From the NCBI GenBank assembly GCA_028692035.1, contig JAQUYD010000022.1:1-33266 (forward strand): 33,266 nucleotides of DNA, read 5' to 3'. This DNA comes from Oscillospiraceae bacterium (GTDB lineage Bacteria > Bacillota > Clostridia > Oscillospirales > Ruminococcaceae). Under the pieces are notes generated by a model that saw only the letters and a program-made list of their open reading frames with translations, had not been told where the DNA came from and did not search any database. This document shows positions 23,931 through 32,358 of the stretch, one piece after another; position 1 is the stretch's first letter; each line of letters begins with the position of its first letter. Position numbers and translations under genes: made by a program.

Positions 23931-25248
23931 TATTTTTATGGCGCTTGCCAGTATCCGTTCCAATAAAATGCGCAGCCTGCTGACGATGCTGGGGATTATC
24001 ATCGGAATCGGCGCAGTGATTGCGATTCAGACGGTCGGAAACAGTTTGACCAGCAGCCTGTCCGACAGCATGTCCAGTTTTGGTGCGACGAACATCAGCG
24101 TGTCCGTCACCGCCAAGGATTCAGAAGACACTGAAACTTTTGGGGGCTTCGTGAGTGGTGTAAATGTGCGCATGTTTGGGCCCGCTACCCCTTCTGGGAG
24201 CGACCTTATCAGTGATGCGATGGTGGAGGAATACCGGGCGGCTTTTCCGGATAAGGTGCAGTACATCGAGATCAGCGAGAGCGTTGGCAGCGCCTCCATG
24301 ACCAGCGAAACCGATCTTTCCACAACCGTGACCGCCACCCTAACCGGCGTCAACCCAGACTACCAGGACACGCAGCAAATCGAGTGCATTTACGGCCGGT
24401 TTTTGAATCAAGAAGATCTGGATGGAGAAAAAATGCTGGCAGTTGTGGCTGATCAGTTTGTGACGGATGCGTTGGATTGCACTCCAGTGGACAGCATTGG
24501 GAAAAGCTTTCGGCTAACCTTAAGCAGCGGCGGTGCAAACGGCCAAAATAGCGCCAAGGTGCTGGAGTTTTATATCATAGGTGTGTACCAGTATGAAGAG
24601 GAAAACTACAGCAGCGGATGGGGCGGCAGCGACGAGGTCATTACCAGCATGTATATTCCTTTAACGACCGCGAAAAAAATCAATGGAAGCGACGCTGGCT
24701 ACGAGAGTTTTACCGTAATACCTGCCAGCGGGACCGATGTAGAGAGCTTTTTAGATGTGACCGGTGCATATTTTTCCAGCTATTACACCCGCAACGAAAG
24801 TTTTACTGTTGAAGCTTCTAGTATGGCCAGTATGTTGGAAGAAATGACCAGTATGCTCAGTACGGTCAGTCTGGCCATATCGGCCATCGCAGCCATCGCA
24901 TTGCTGGTGGGGGGCATCGGCGTTATGAATATCATGACGGTCTCGGTCACTGAACGGACGCGTGAGATTGGTACCCGAAAGGCCCTGGGCGCCCCAGGAA
25001 GCGCGATCCGGTTGCAGTTTATTGTGGAGGCGATGGTCATCTGCCTAATCGGTGGGCTGATTGGCGTAGGCGTGGGGCTGGGCTTGGGCGCCGGCGGTGC
25101 AATGTTGCTGGGATATAGCGCCAGGCCGAGTGCCACGGTTATCGTACTGGCAGTGGCCTTTAGTATGGGAATCGGCGTGTTCTTCGGGTACTATCCGGCC
25201 AACAAGGCCGCCAGGATGAATCCGATTGACGCGCTACGGTATGAATGA
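23914..25248 (+). CDS. MacB-type ABC exporter permease
   Basis: A 444-residue permease with an N-terminal helix after ASIRSNKMRSLLTMLGIIIGIG, a large extracellular domain of about 240 residues, and three C-terminal helices from SLAISAIAAIALLVGGIGVMNI. SVTERTREIGTRKALGAPGSAI is the coupling segment. The ATG at 23914 is preferred because upstream in-frame starts lie inside the ATPase gene. With the adaptor and ATPase it resembles MacAB-like exporters of antimicrobial peptides or other amphiphiles in Firmicutes; the actual cargo is unknown. Confidence 0.92.
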   Translation: MGIWDNIFMALASIRSNKMRSLLTMLGIIIGIGAVIAIQTVGNSLTSSLSDSMSSFGATNISVSVTAKDSEDTETFGGFVSGVNVRMFGPATPSGSDLISDAMVEEYRAAFPDKVQYIEISESVGSASMTSETDLSTTVTATLTGVNPDYQDTQQIECIYGRFLNQEDLDGEKMLAVVADQFVTDALDCTPVDSIGKSFRLTLSSGGANGQNSAKVLEFYIIGVYQYEEENYSSGWGGSDEVITSMYIPLTTAKKINGSDAGYESFTVIPASGTDVESFLDVTGAYFSSYYTRNESFTVEASSMASMLEEMTSMLSTVSLAISAIAAIALLVGGIGVMNIMTVSVTERTREIGTRKALGAPGSAIRLQFIVEAMVICLIGGLIGVGVGLGLGAGGAMLLGYSARPSATVIVLAVAFSMGIGVFFGYYPANKAARMNPIDALRYE

Positions 25249-25448
25249 TATCGGCTTTTGCAAGGCGTTCCAGTGCTTTTTGCAATCTCCATTGGAAACT
25301 GCGGCTATTTTTGGCAAAGGCTATCCTTTTGGCCAGTTTTGTTTTATAATCTTAAAAATCCCCTTTTATCGGGGCGTTTCCGGCGGCTGTGAGGCAAAAT
25401 TTTCGGATTGTTTACAAAATCCCCATGGTTTATACGAGGAAATTTGCT

Positions 25449-25492
25449 ATGCTCAATATGGTTTTTACGGTGGTAAGGGCCATATTGAGCAT
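25449..25492. promoter_or_regulatory. 13-bp inverted repeat in leader
   Basis: Perfect arms ATGCTCAATATGG and CCATATTGAGCAT with an 18-nt loop, followed by TTTTATC. It lies 28 bases before the next start codon. It could be an operator, an attenuator or a weak terminator of the exporter operon. A smaller hairpin CCCC/GGGG near 25361-25375 lies upstream. Confidence 0.45.
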
Positions 25493-25519
25493 TTTATCAT
25501 GAGAATCAGAGGTTTGAAT

Positions 25520-26251
25520 ATGGATCGCTTTCGTTTTAGCAAAGAGGATATCAAGCAAAGGGGCTTAAAGGAATGGCTCCATGATTACTGGTTTTATTAT
25601 AAATGGCCTACGGTGATTGTTTTGTGCGTGTTGATTCTGGGTGGCAGCATCCTTTACAGCATGCTCAATCAAATGCAGTATGATGCCAGCGTCTACCTGG
25701 TCTGCCGTAGCGATACGGCTGCGGCTTTGGATGTAGATGCCCTCCAGAATAAATTTGAAAATTATGCTGGGGATTACGACAAGAAAGATGGAATCAATGT
25801 CTATTTTGGCTATTCGGCGCTGCCGACGGTGACCGAGGAAAATACCAATGTAGACGGGTTGGAATCCCAGGTAGTCCGCCCCGATGGGGAGACGGAAGAT
25901 ATCCGGGAGTATTTGGCGGCAACCACAGCCCTTGCCGGCGAAATGGACAGCGACACAGCCATTTACATCTTTGATGAAATCCAGTACAACGAGATGATGG
26001 AGGACACCGATCATCCGATTTTCATCAATTTAAGCGAGAAATATCCAGATTTGCCCCTTGTGGACGGTTGCAAACTCATGGTGAAAGACACCGTTTTTGC
26101 CAAGGATTTTTTGGTGGTCAGCGACGAGCTATTCTTTGTGGTGCGGGATTTAGCGTATATCCGCGATCACGACAAGCAAAAGGTGATCGACCATTACGAA
26201 TATCAGATGGACTTTTTTGACGCCATTGTCAATGCAAACGTAGAAGCATAA
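25520..26251 (+). CDS. Single-pass membrane protein, hypothetical
   Basis: A 243-residue protein. The ATG at 25520 follows AGAGG by 7 bases; the longer open frame upstream is not supported. A basic cytoplasmic N-terminus with aromatic residues (LKEWLHDYWFYYKWP) precedes one helix (TVIVLCVLILGGSILYSML, about 38-56). The remaining 185 residues are outside, acidic and alpha/beta in character (DASVYLVCRSDT, AIYIFDEIQYNEMM, DFLVVSDELFFVV). I do not recognise a named family. It follows the exporter genes on the same strand after about 270 bases with an inverted repeat, so it may be independently expressed. Confidence 0.7.
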   Translation: MDRFRFSKEDIKQRGLKEWLHDYWFYYKWPTVIVLCVLILGGSILYSMLNQMQYDASVYLVCRSDTAAALDVDALQNKFENYAGDYDKKDGINVYFGYSALPTVTEENTNVDGLESQVVRPDGETEDIREYLAATTALAGEMDSDTAIYIFDEIQYNEMMEDTDHPIFINLSEKYPDLPLVDGCKLMVKDTVFAKDFLVVSDELFFVVRDLAYIRDHDKQKVIDHYEYQMDFFDAIVNANVEA

Positions 26252-26288
26252 AAAAGGCAGCCCAGTTGTGGGCTGCCTTTTTTATGCT
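26245..26288. terminator. Bidirectional terminator between convergent genes
   Basis: A perfect 20-bp stem (26245-26264 with 26269-26288), loop GTTG. GGCAGCCCA is flanked by six A on one side and six T on the other, so it can end transcription from the membrane-protein gene and from ackA. Confidence 0.93.
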
Positions 26289-26305
26289 GTCAGCAAAAGG
26301 AAATA

Positions 26306-27502
26306 CTATTTGATTTTGGAAACGATTTCCATCGTATCTCTGGCGATCAGCAATTCTTCATTGGTCGGCAGGACCCAGATCTCCACATTGGAATCGTCCG
26401 TAGAGATTTTGATCTCTCCCCGGCCCTTGTTGCGCTGTGCATCCAGCTTCATGCCCAAAAATTCCATATCGCCGCAAACGAGTGCACGCATGGCGTTGTC
26501 GTTTTCACCGATACCGCCAGTAAAGATCACCGCGTCCACACCGCCCATAGCAGCCGCATAGGAGCCGATAAACTTTTTGATCTGGTAGCTGACGATCTCC
26601 AAAGTCAGTTTGGCGCGCTCATTGCCAGCGTTGGCGGCTGCCCACAGGTCCCGGCAGTCACTGGAAACACCGGATAGCCCCAAGAAACCAGACTTCTTGT
26701 TCATCAGGTCGGACATTTGGTCAGGGGTCAACCCCTCTTTATTCATGATATAGGTCACAACCGAGGGATCGATCCCGCCGCTTCTGGTGCCCATGATAAA
26801 GCCGTCCAGCGGGGTAAAGCCCATCGAAGTATCCACAACCTTGCCGTCCTTGACGGCGGAGATGGAGCTGCCGTTGCCCAGATGGCAGGTGATGATCTTT
26901 GTACCTTCGATCGAGCCGTGGATCTGGCCATATCTGGCGGTTACAAACCGATGGCTGGTGCCGTGGAAGCCATAGCGGCGAATAGAGTATTTCTCATAGT
27001 ATTCATAGGGAACGCCGAACATGTAAGCTTTCGGCGGCATGGTCTGATGGAAGGAGGTGTCGAAAATGGCAACCATGGGGGTCTCCTTGCCAAACACTTC
27101 CTGGCATGCCTTCATCGCGGTGGCCTGGGGCGGGTTGTGCAGCGGGCCCAGTTCGGAGAAGGAGAAAATATCCTCGATGACCTTATCGGTGACCAAAGTA
27201 GAGGTCTTGTAAACCTCGCTGCCGTGGAGCACGCGGTGGCCAACAGCGGCAATCTCCTTTACAGAATCGATGACCTTGCCCTCGCCTTCGGTCAAAATTT
27301 TGACCACTTCCATAAACGCTTCTTTATGGGTTGGAAACGGCGTGTTGTGGGTTACGGTGCGCCCATCGGCCGTTTTGTGGGTGATCAGGCCGTCCACCCC
27401 GATGCGCTCGCAGTTGCCCTTGGCCAGTACAGACTCGTCTTCCATATCGATCAGCTGGTATTTCAAAGATGAGCTGCCGGCGTTGATGACCAAAACCTTC
27501 AT
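26306..27502 (-). CDS. ackA: Acetate kinase
   Basis: A 398-residue enzyme that interconverts acetyl phosphate plus ADP with acetate plus ATP, the substrate-level ATP step of acetate fermentation. It opens MKVLVINAGSSSLKYQLIDM and has HLGNGSSISAV, the MGFTPLDGFIMGTRSGGIDP signature and FTGGIGEND. GGAGG lies 9 bases before the ATG. No phosphotransacetylase gene is adjacent, unlike the common pta-ackA pair. It is divergent from tmcAL, whose product consumes acetate. Confidence 0.97.
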   Translation of the reverse strand: MKVLVINAGSSSLKYQLIDMEDESVLAKGNCERIGVDGLITHKTADGRTVTHNTPFPTHKEAFMEVVKILTEGEGKVIDSVKEIAAVGHRVLHGSEVYKTSTLVTDKVIEDIFSFSELGPLHNPPQATAMKACQEVFGKETPMVAIFDTSFHQTMPPKAYMFGVPYEYYEKYSIRRYGFHGTSHRFVTARYGQIHGSIEGTKIITCHLGNGSSISAVKDGKVVDTSMGFTPLDGFIMGTRSGGIDPSVVTYIMNKEGLTPDQMSDLMNKKSGFLGLSGVSSDCRDLWAAANAGNERAKLTLEIVSYQIKKFIGSYAAAMGGVDAVIFTGGIGENDNAMRALVCGDMEFLGMKLDAQRNKGRGEIKISTDDSNVEIWVLPTNEELLIARDTMEIVSKIK

Positions 27503-27530
27503 GTATTGATTCCTCCATGTTCTGTATCAT

Positions 27531-27559
27531 TTGACAGATTGTCACACAACTTATATTAT
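27531..27559 (+). promoter_or_regulatory. Promoter of tmcAL with dyad over -35
   Basis: Perfect TTGACA at 27531-27536, 17-bp spacer, TATTAT at 27554-27559. A dyad TGACAnnnTGTCA (27532-27544) overlaps the -35 and spacer, and also lies upstream of ackA, so one protein bound here could affect both genes. Confidence 0.65.
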
Positions 27560-27612
27560 TACAATAGAGGAAAAAATGCAAGGGAAAATCCGCTGGAAAG
27601 GGGGCGAACAAG

Positions 27613-28806
27613 GTGAAAATCTGTGGAATTACCGCGGAATACAACCCATTCCATAAGGGACACGCCCACCAGATCGAAATGGCAAGGCAGGCGGGAGCGA
27701 CCCATGTGCTGGTGGTGATGAGCGGCAATTTTGTCCAACGGGGGGTTCCCGCTATGCTGGACAAACGGGTCCGGGCCCGGGCTGCGCTATGCTGTGGGGC
27801 CGATTTGGTATTGGAGCTTCCGCTGCCCTTTGCCACCGCTTCGGCCGAGACGTTTGCCTATGGCGCCCTGTCTGTCATGCAGGGGACAGGTTGTGTGGAT
27901 CTGGTCAGCTTTGGCGCGGAGGACGCGCTGGAGCAGATCCAACGGGCCCTAGATGCGCTCCTTTCCCCGGAATTTGATCCGATTTTTCGGCTGAAGCTGG
28001 CGGAGGGCGACTCCTACGCCGCGACTCGGGCCCGGACGGTGGCGGATATTGCGGGGGAGGATACGGCGGCGGTTTTGGCGCGGCCCAACAATATCTTGGC
28101 TGTCGAATATCTCAAGGCGGCGCACCGTTTGGATTTTCACCCTCAATGGGCGGCAATTCCCCGGCGTGGTGCGGGGCATGACCAGCCCGGCGCTGCCGGG
28201 GGATTTATGAGCGCCTCCCATCTGCGGCACCTACTGGAATTGGGGGATTGGGCCAGCGCGGCCCAGGGATTGCCGGAGGTGTGCCTGCCGTTGTACCAGC
28301 AGGCGTTTGTGTCCGGGGAAGGACCGGTGCGGCTGGCAGCGCTGGAACGGAATATGCTGGCGGTTTTGCGAACCCGATCGTTGGATTGGCTCAAACAGCT
28401 GCCGGATGTCAGTGAAGGGTTGGAAAACCGGTTGTATGCGGGCATCCGGCAGGCGAGGTCCATTGTGGAATTGTATCAACTGGTCCAATCCAAGCGGTAT
28501 CCCCAAAGCCGTGCGCGGCGGATGGCGCTACACGGGTATCTGGGTGTAACGGCGGATATGCAGAAAAAGCAGCTGCCCTACCTGCGGATTTTGGGGATTG
28601 GGCCCGGCGGCGAGGAGATTTTGTTCCGGATGAAAAAAACTGCGGTGCGCCCGGTGTCCCAGTCTTTGGCGCGGCTGTCGAGCGGGACGGAGGATGCGGC
28701 GCTCTTCGCCGGGTTAGAAGCGTCCGCTACGGATCAGTACGTGTTGGGCATGCCGAAACCGCTTCCCTGCGGCTATGAATTTACCGCACCGGTGATCAAA
28801 TGCTAA
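27613..28806 (+). CDS. tmcAL: tRNA(Met) cytidine acetate ligase TmcAL (YlbM family)
   Basis: A 397-residue nucleotidyltransferase-like enzyme. Characterised Bacillus TmcAL makes N4-acetylcytidine at the wobble base of elongator tRNA-Met from acetate and ATP. The sequence opens MKICGITAEYNPFHKGHAHQ, with the HxGH motif at H14-H17. It continues with VVMSGNFVQRGVPAMLDK, LVLELPLPFATASAETFAYGAL and RPNNILAVEYLKA, all family hallmarks. The GTG start follows AAAGGGGG by about 8 bases. It is transcribed away from ackA. Confidence 0.93.
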   Translation: MKICGITAEYNPFHKGHAHQIEMARQAGATHVLVVMSGNFVQRGVPAMLDKRVRARAALCCGADLVLELPLPFATASAETFAYGALSVMQGTGCVDLVSFGAEDALEQIQRALDALLSPEFDPIFRLKLAEGDSYAATRARTVADIAGEDTAAVLARPNNILAVEYLKAAHRLDFHPQWAAIPRRGAGHDQPGAAGGFMSASHLRHLLELGDWASAAQGLPEVCLPLYQQAFVSGEGPVRLAALERNMLAVLRTRSLDWLKQLPDVSEGLENRLYAGIRQARSIVELYQLVQSKRYPQSRARRMALHGYLGVTADMQKKQLPYLRILGIGPGGEEILFRMKKTAVRPVSQSLARLSSGTEDAALFAGLEASATDQYVLGMPKPLPCGYEFTAPVIKC

Positions 28807-28896
28807 AGGATTTGCAGTGACCTGAGATTTTAAACGGGATATATGGGCCAACCGGCCCCGTATGGTCCCGTTTGATGATTCCTATTAATAAACGCA

Positions 28897-28933
28897 AAAA
28901 AGCGCCCGTTCAACGTGTATCGGGCGCTTTTTC
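28897..28933. terminator. Bidirectional terminator between tmcAL and DUF378 gene
   Basis: Stem AAAAAGCGCCCG/CGGGCGCTTTTT with a 12-nt loop, ending in TTTTTC. The genes on both sides converge here. A second, imperfect hairpin (28832-28873, AAACGGGA/TCCCGTTT outer arms) lies just after tmcAL. Confidence 0.88.
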
Positions 28934-28944
28934 ATGCCGGCAGG

Positions 28945-29154
28945 CTATTCTGTGATCTTTGCGGCCTCGGTATCCCGAAACAGCAGCGAAATGCACCAAA
29001 CGCCCGCCAGGGCCACCAGGGTATAGACGATCCGGCTGAGCATTGCGCCCTGTCCACCGAACAGCCATGCCACGATATCAAACTGGAAGATACCGATGGA
29101 ACCCCAGTTCAACGCGCCAATGATTGTTAGCGTCAAAGCGGTTTTATCCAGCAT
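28945..29154 (-). CDS. DUF378 (YuzA-like) small membrane protein
   Basis: A 69-residue protein with two transmembrane helices (ALTLTIIGALNWGSIGIF and IVYTLVALAGVWCISLLF). The NWG segment in the first helix is the hallmark of DUF378. The ATG at 29154 is 8 bases after AAAGGAG; a GTG three codons earlier overlaps that site. The family's function is unknown. Confidence 0.85.
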   Translation of the reverse strand: MLDKTALTLTIIGALNWGSIGIFQFDIVAWLFGGQGAMLSRIVYTLVALAGVWCISLLFRDTEAAKITE

Positions 29155-29247
29155 GGTTTCCACTCCTTTGTTGGTTTGTCTCTTGTTTGCCGGAAAGGCC
29201 CCTGGGGGTGATTCCAGCTGTTATTAGTGTTTACCCGCCGTTGCCCT

Positions 29248-30450
29248 TTATGAGGGGAAATTGTTGGTCATTTCCACAAGCATCTCGGCGCAGGCGGCCC
29301 GGGTAAGCGGCGTTTTGCCGGGGGCTGTGGCGGGGTCTTGATCCATCTGCCCCATTGCCGCAAAGAGGGAGGATAAAGCCGATTTTTGCCACGTCGGATC
29401 AAAAGCGCGGTGCAAAAGGCGGTCTGCTTCCTGGCTTGTAATAGGTTCTTCAGGGTGAAAAGCGTTCTCGGTTAGGATCTTTTGGCCCAAGGCAGACTGC
29501 AAGTAGGGCTTGAGCCATAAGGGCAGCTCGCCGTCGTTGGACAAACCGGTGCGGATCACTGCTTGAGCGGGAAGAGGCGTGTTTTTGGCGGACAGCAGGC
29601 AGATTAAGAATTGTCCCCGGGTCATCACAACGTCCGGATGAAAGTACCAGCCAGCCCCTATTTTTTCGCCGCACAAAATATCGTTTTTATGCAGTGTGAT
29701 CGCCGCTGCCGCCTCAGATCGGCCAGCCATATCGGCAAAGAAAAAGCCGTTTGCGTTTTCCTGAATGGTGACCGAGACAGTAGCTTCGTCGGAGAGATTC
29801 CCGTAAGCGTCCTCTAAAACGTAGGAAAAGGAGTCCTCCCCGGAAAGACCCGAAAAAGGTTGATAGGAAAAGGTTATACCGTCGGTCTTGGCAACGCCTT
29901 TCTGTGGGGCGCGTGTCATGCGGACAGCGGCGGTTTGCGTATCACCTTCAAACAAAGGTGCGGTCTGCACGAAGATGCCGGACCAGGTGCGCAGGGACAG
30001 ATCATCTGCCGAGGGCGCGGCGGGCAGTTGGTCCGCTACCGTAATCGAAAGGGTGGCGGTTGTGCGATTGGAACAGTCAGGGATGAAAGAAAAACTAGCT
30101 TGGAGAGCGCTTTCCCCGGGAAGAAAACACAGGCGGTCCAGTTCCTCCCGGCTTAGCTGAGAAAATTCGCTAAGGCGCGCGCCGTCCAGAAACAGTCCCC
30201 CGCTATCCGGCAGGTCGGTGATGGTAATGCCTTCCAGTTCCCCTTCCGGCAACCCGAGGCGGATTTCTAACTGCCGGGCGGATAGCTCTGCAGCTTTTCC
30301 TTTTACAATGGCCATCTGATAAACGCTTTCCATCTGCTCGGCGGATACCGGCTGGATCAGCGGTTCTTCTCCGTAAACGGTACCGGACAGGAGCGCGCAG
30401 GATAACAATAGGCTGAAAATTGCGTTCAAAACACTCACTTCCCTTTTCAA
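29248..30450 (-). CDS. Secreted SLH-domain surface protein with Ig-like repeat
   Basis: About 400 residues. A signal peptide (LNAIFSLLLSCALLSGTVYG) is followed by an N-terminal region of unknown type and then a bacterial Ig/cadherin-like repeat (FSYQPFSGLSGEDSFSYVLEDAYGNLSDEATVSVTI). The C-terminal part resembles S-layer homology domains: FFFADMAGRSEAAAAITLHKNDILCG...YFHPDVVMTRGQFLICLL, then a second and third weaker copy ending TPLTRAACAEMLVEM. SLH domains usually tether proteins to pyruvylated wall polysaccharide. The start is uncertain: TTG at 30450 or TTG at 30429, each with a poorly spaced ribosome site. It faces the DUF378 gene downstream, with about 90 bases between them and no clear terminator. 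Confidence 0.72.
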   Translation of the reverse strand: MKREVSVLNAIFSLLLSCALLSGTVYGEEPLIQPVSAEQMESVYQMAIVKGKAAELSARQLEIRLGLPEGELEGITITDLPDSGGLFLDGARLSEFSQLSREELDRLCFLPGESALQASFSFIPDCSNRTTATLSITVADQLPAAPSADDLSLRTWSGIFVQTAPLFEGDTQTAAVRMTRAPQKGVAKTDGITFSYQPFSGLSGEDSFSYVLEDAYGNLSDEATVSVTIQENANGFFFADMAGRSEAAAAITLHKNDILCGEKIGAGWYFHPDVVMTRGQFLICLLSAKNTPLPAQAVIRTGLSNDGELPLWLKPYLQSALGQKILTENAFHPEEPITSQEADRLLHRAFDPTWQKSALSSLFAAMGQMDQDPATAPGKTPLTRAACAEMLVEMTNNFPS

Positions 30451-30545
30451 TCTGCCATTAGCCTTTCAAAAATCCGGCCGTTTATGCAGCCATAACGCAA
30501 AAGCGGTGGAACGCCGAAAGGTTTTTGCCGTTTTATGGATTTTGC

Positions 30546-30574
30546 TTGCATTTTAGTGCCAATTATGGCAAAAT
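30546..30574 (+). promoter_or_regulatory. Probable promoter of guaA
   Basis: TTGCAT at 30546-30551, a 17-bp spacer ending TGG, then CAAAAT at 30569-30574. The leader of about 30 nt is too short for a purine riboswitch. Confidence 0.45.
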
Positions 30575-30610
30575 GATAAGAATAAAAGGGAAGAAAGCGG
30601 AGGATGCGTT

Positions 30611-32140
30611 GTGAATCAAACGGTAGTGATTTTGGATTTTGGCGGACAGTACAACCAGCTGATTGCACGGCGGGTGCGGGAGTGCGGCGTTTACTGCGAG
30701 GTGCTGCCTTACCATACGCCGGTGGAAAAGATTCTCGAAAAAAAGCCCATCGGCATTATCTTTACCGGCGGGCCGAATAGTGTGTACCTAGAGAATGCCC
30801 CCAAATGTGGCAGGGAAGTCTTTGAATTGGGCGTCCCGGTGCTGGGCATTTGTTATGGCATCCAGGTTATGGCGTACACATTGGGCGGGCATGTGACCTC
30901 GCCGGATTCCAGGGAATACGGAAAAACCAAAACGAAATACGATACGGCCTGCCCGCTGTTTGCCGGTCTTCCTCCAGAAGGGATCACATGGATGAGCCAC
31001 ACCGATTATGTGGATCAGATGCCGGCGGGCTTTGTCATGACTGCCCAGACGGAATCCTGTCCGACAGCGGCCATGCAGAATCGGGAGAAAAAGTTGTATG
31101 GACTGCAGTTCCACCCAGAGGTGCTCCATACCCAGAACGGAACGAAAATGCTGCACAATTTTTTGTATGAGATTTGCGGCGCCAAGGGCGACTGGACGAT
31201 GGGTGATTATGCCCAGAATACCATTGAGGCCATCCGCAAAAAGGTTGGGGACGGCAAAGTACTGTTGGCTTTGTCCGGCGGCGTGGACAGCTCGGTGGCG
31301 GCGGCGCTGCTGGCAAAGGCGGTGGGGCCGCAGCTGACCTGTATTTTTGTAGATCATGGCCTGATGCGCAAAGACGAGGGGGACGAGGTCGAAGCGGCTT
31401 TTGCGCACCAGGGGATGAATTTTGTCCGTGTGGATGCAAAAGAGAGGTTCCTTGGCCGGTTGTCGGGCGTATCTGAACCGGAGAAAAAACGCAAAATAAT
31501 CGGTGAGGAGTTTATCCGCGTATTTGAGGAAGAGGCAAAAAAGATCGGCCGGGTAGATTATTTGGTGCAGGGCACCATTTACCCGGATGTGATCGAATCT
31601 GGCGCCGGCGACGCGGCGGTTATCAAGAGCCACCACAATGTGGGCGGCCTGCCGGACTATGTGGATTTTAAAGAGATTATTGAACCACTGCGCCTTTTGT
31701 TTAAGGATGAAGTGCGCAAGCTGGGCCAGGAATTGGGCCTTGCGGAGTATTTGGTGTGGCGTCAGCCGTTTCCGGGCCCTGGGTTGGCAATCCGGGTTAT
31801 CGGCGAGATCACCGAGGAAAAATTGGATATCCTGCGGGATGCGGATGCGATTTTTCGCCAGGAAATTGCCCAAGCGCATCTGGACCGGGATATTCACCAG
31901 TACTTTGCGGTGCTGACCTCTATGCGCTCGGTAGGCGTGATGGGCGATAGCCGCACATATGATTACACCTTGGCGCTACGGGGCGTGACGACGACTGATT
32001 TTATGACAGCCGATTGGGCCCGAATCCCTTACGAGGTGCTGGAAAAAGTGTCAAACCGCATTATCAACGAGGTCCGTGGCATTAACCGCATCGTCTACGA
32101 CATCACCTCAAAGCCCCCCGCAACCATCGAGTGGGAATAA
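30611..32140 (+). CDS. guaA: GMP synthase (glutamine-hydrolysing)
   Basis: A 509-residue enzyme converting XMP, ATP and glutamine to GMP. The class I glutaminase domain has nucleophile C81 in LGICYGIQ and H168/E170 in FHPEV. The ATP pyrophosphatase domain has the P-loop LSGGVDSS (221-228), and the C-terminal dimerisation domain ends KPPATIEWE. The GTG start at 30611 follows GCGGAGG by about 8 bases. The last codons read GAGTGGGAATAA (32129-32140). This is the conserved 3' end used as attachment site by many genomic islands, and mobile-element-type genes begin just beyond it. Confidence 0.97.
   Translation: MNQTVVILDFGGQYNQLIARRVRECGVYCEVLPYHTPVEKILEKKPIGIIFTGGPNSVYLENAPKCGREVFELGVPVLGICYGIQVMAYTLGGHVTSPDSREYGKTKTKYDTACPLFAGLPPEGITWMSHTDYVDQMPAGFVMTAQTESCPTAAMQNREKKLYGLQFHPEVLHTQNGTKMLHNFLYEICGAKGDWTMGDYAQNTIEAIRKKVGDGKVLLALSGGVDSSVAAALLAKAVGPQLTCIFVDHGLMRKDEGDEVEAAFAHQGMNFVRVDAKERFLGRLSGVSEPEKKRKIIGEEFIRVFEEEAKKIGRVDYLVQGTIYPDVIESGAGDAAVIKSHHNVGGLPDYVDFKEIIEPLRLLFKDEVRKLGQELGLAEYLVWRQPFPGPGLAIRVIGEITEEKLDILRDADAIFRQEIAQAHLDRDIHQYFAVLTSMRSVGVMGDSRTYDYTLALRGVTTTDFMTADWARIPYEVLEKVSNRIINEVRGINRIVYDITSKPPATIEWE
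32129..32140 (+). other. Putative attachment site at the guaA 3' end
   Basis: GAGTGGGAATAA is the terminal sequence of guaA and the core reported for guaA-integrating islands. Only one copy is in the window; the partner would lie to the right of it. Confidence 0.5.
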
Positions 32141-32217
32141 GGAAATTTTATCTTAGTACCCAAAAACACGGCTCTGCAGCCGGAAAAGTGGCGTTTTAAG
32201 GAAAATTCCCACCCTGT

Positions 32218-32237
32218 TTGATAGCAGATTGATAGCA
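32218..32237. repeat. Tandem TTGATAGCA repeats
   Basis: TTGATAGCA occurs at 32218-32226 and 32229-32237, 11 bases apart, about one helical turn. The position near the guaA end suits integrase arm-type sites, which is inference. Confidence 0.4.
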
Positions 32238-32252
32238 CTTGTCAAAACCATG

Positions 32253-32335
32253 CTTACCGATTTTATTTCAGAGTAACGGGTGGTTTGCAGGTGTGCAGAA
32301 AAACTTATCTATAAAGAAAAGGTCTTACCGATTTT
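32253..32335. repeat. 12-bp direct repeat CTTACCGATTTT
   Basis: Exact copies at 32253-32264 and 32324-32335, 71 bases apart. The second copy is part of the terminator hairpin whose other arm carries the inverted CGGTAAG. Confidence 0.45.
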
Positions 32336-32358
32336 TGCAAGTCGGTAAGACCTTTTTT
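32317..32358. terminator. Terminator at the element edge, usable in both directions
   Basis: A perfect 15-bp stem AAAAGGTCTTACCGA/TCGGTAAGACCTTTT with a 10-nt loop, followed by TT. It directly adjoins the stop codon of the leftward XRE gene and can also stop rightward read-through from guaA. Confidence 0.85.

Noticed and set aside
26717-27472. Open frame of 251 codons on the plus strand
   Set aside because: Antisense to ackA with no ribosome site or homology.
30451-30610. Possible purine riboswitch before guaA
   Set aside because: The inferred leader is about 30 nt and no purine aptamer core is visible.
30788-31897. Open frame of 369 codons on the minus strand
   Set aside because: Antisense to guaA, which is unmistakable; the protein has no recognisable features.
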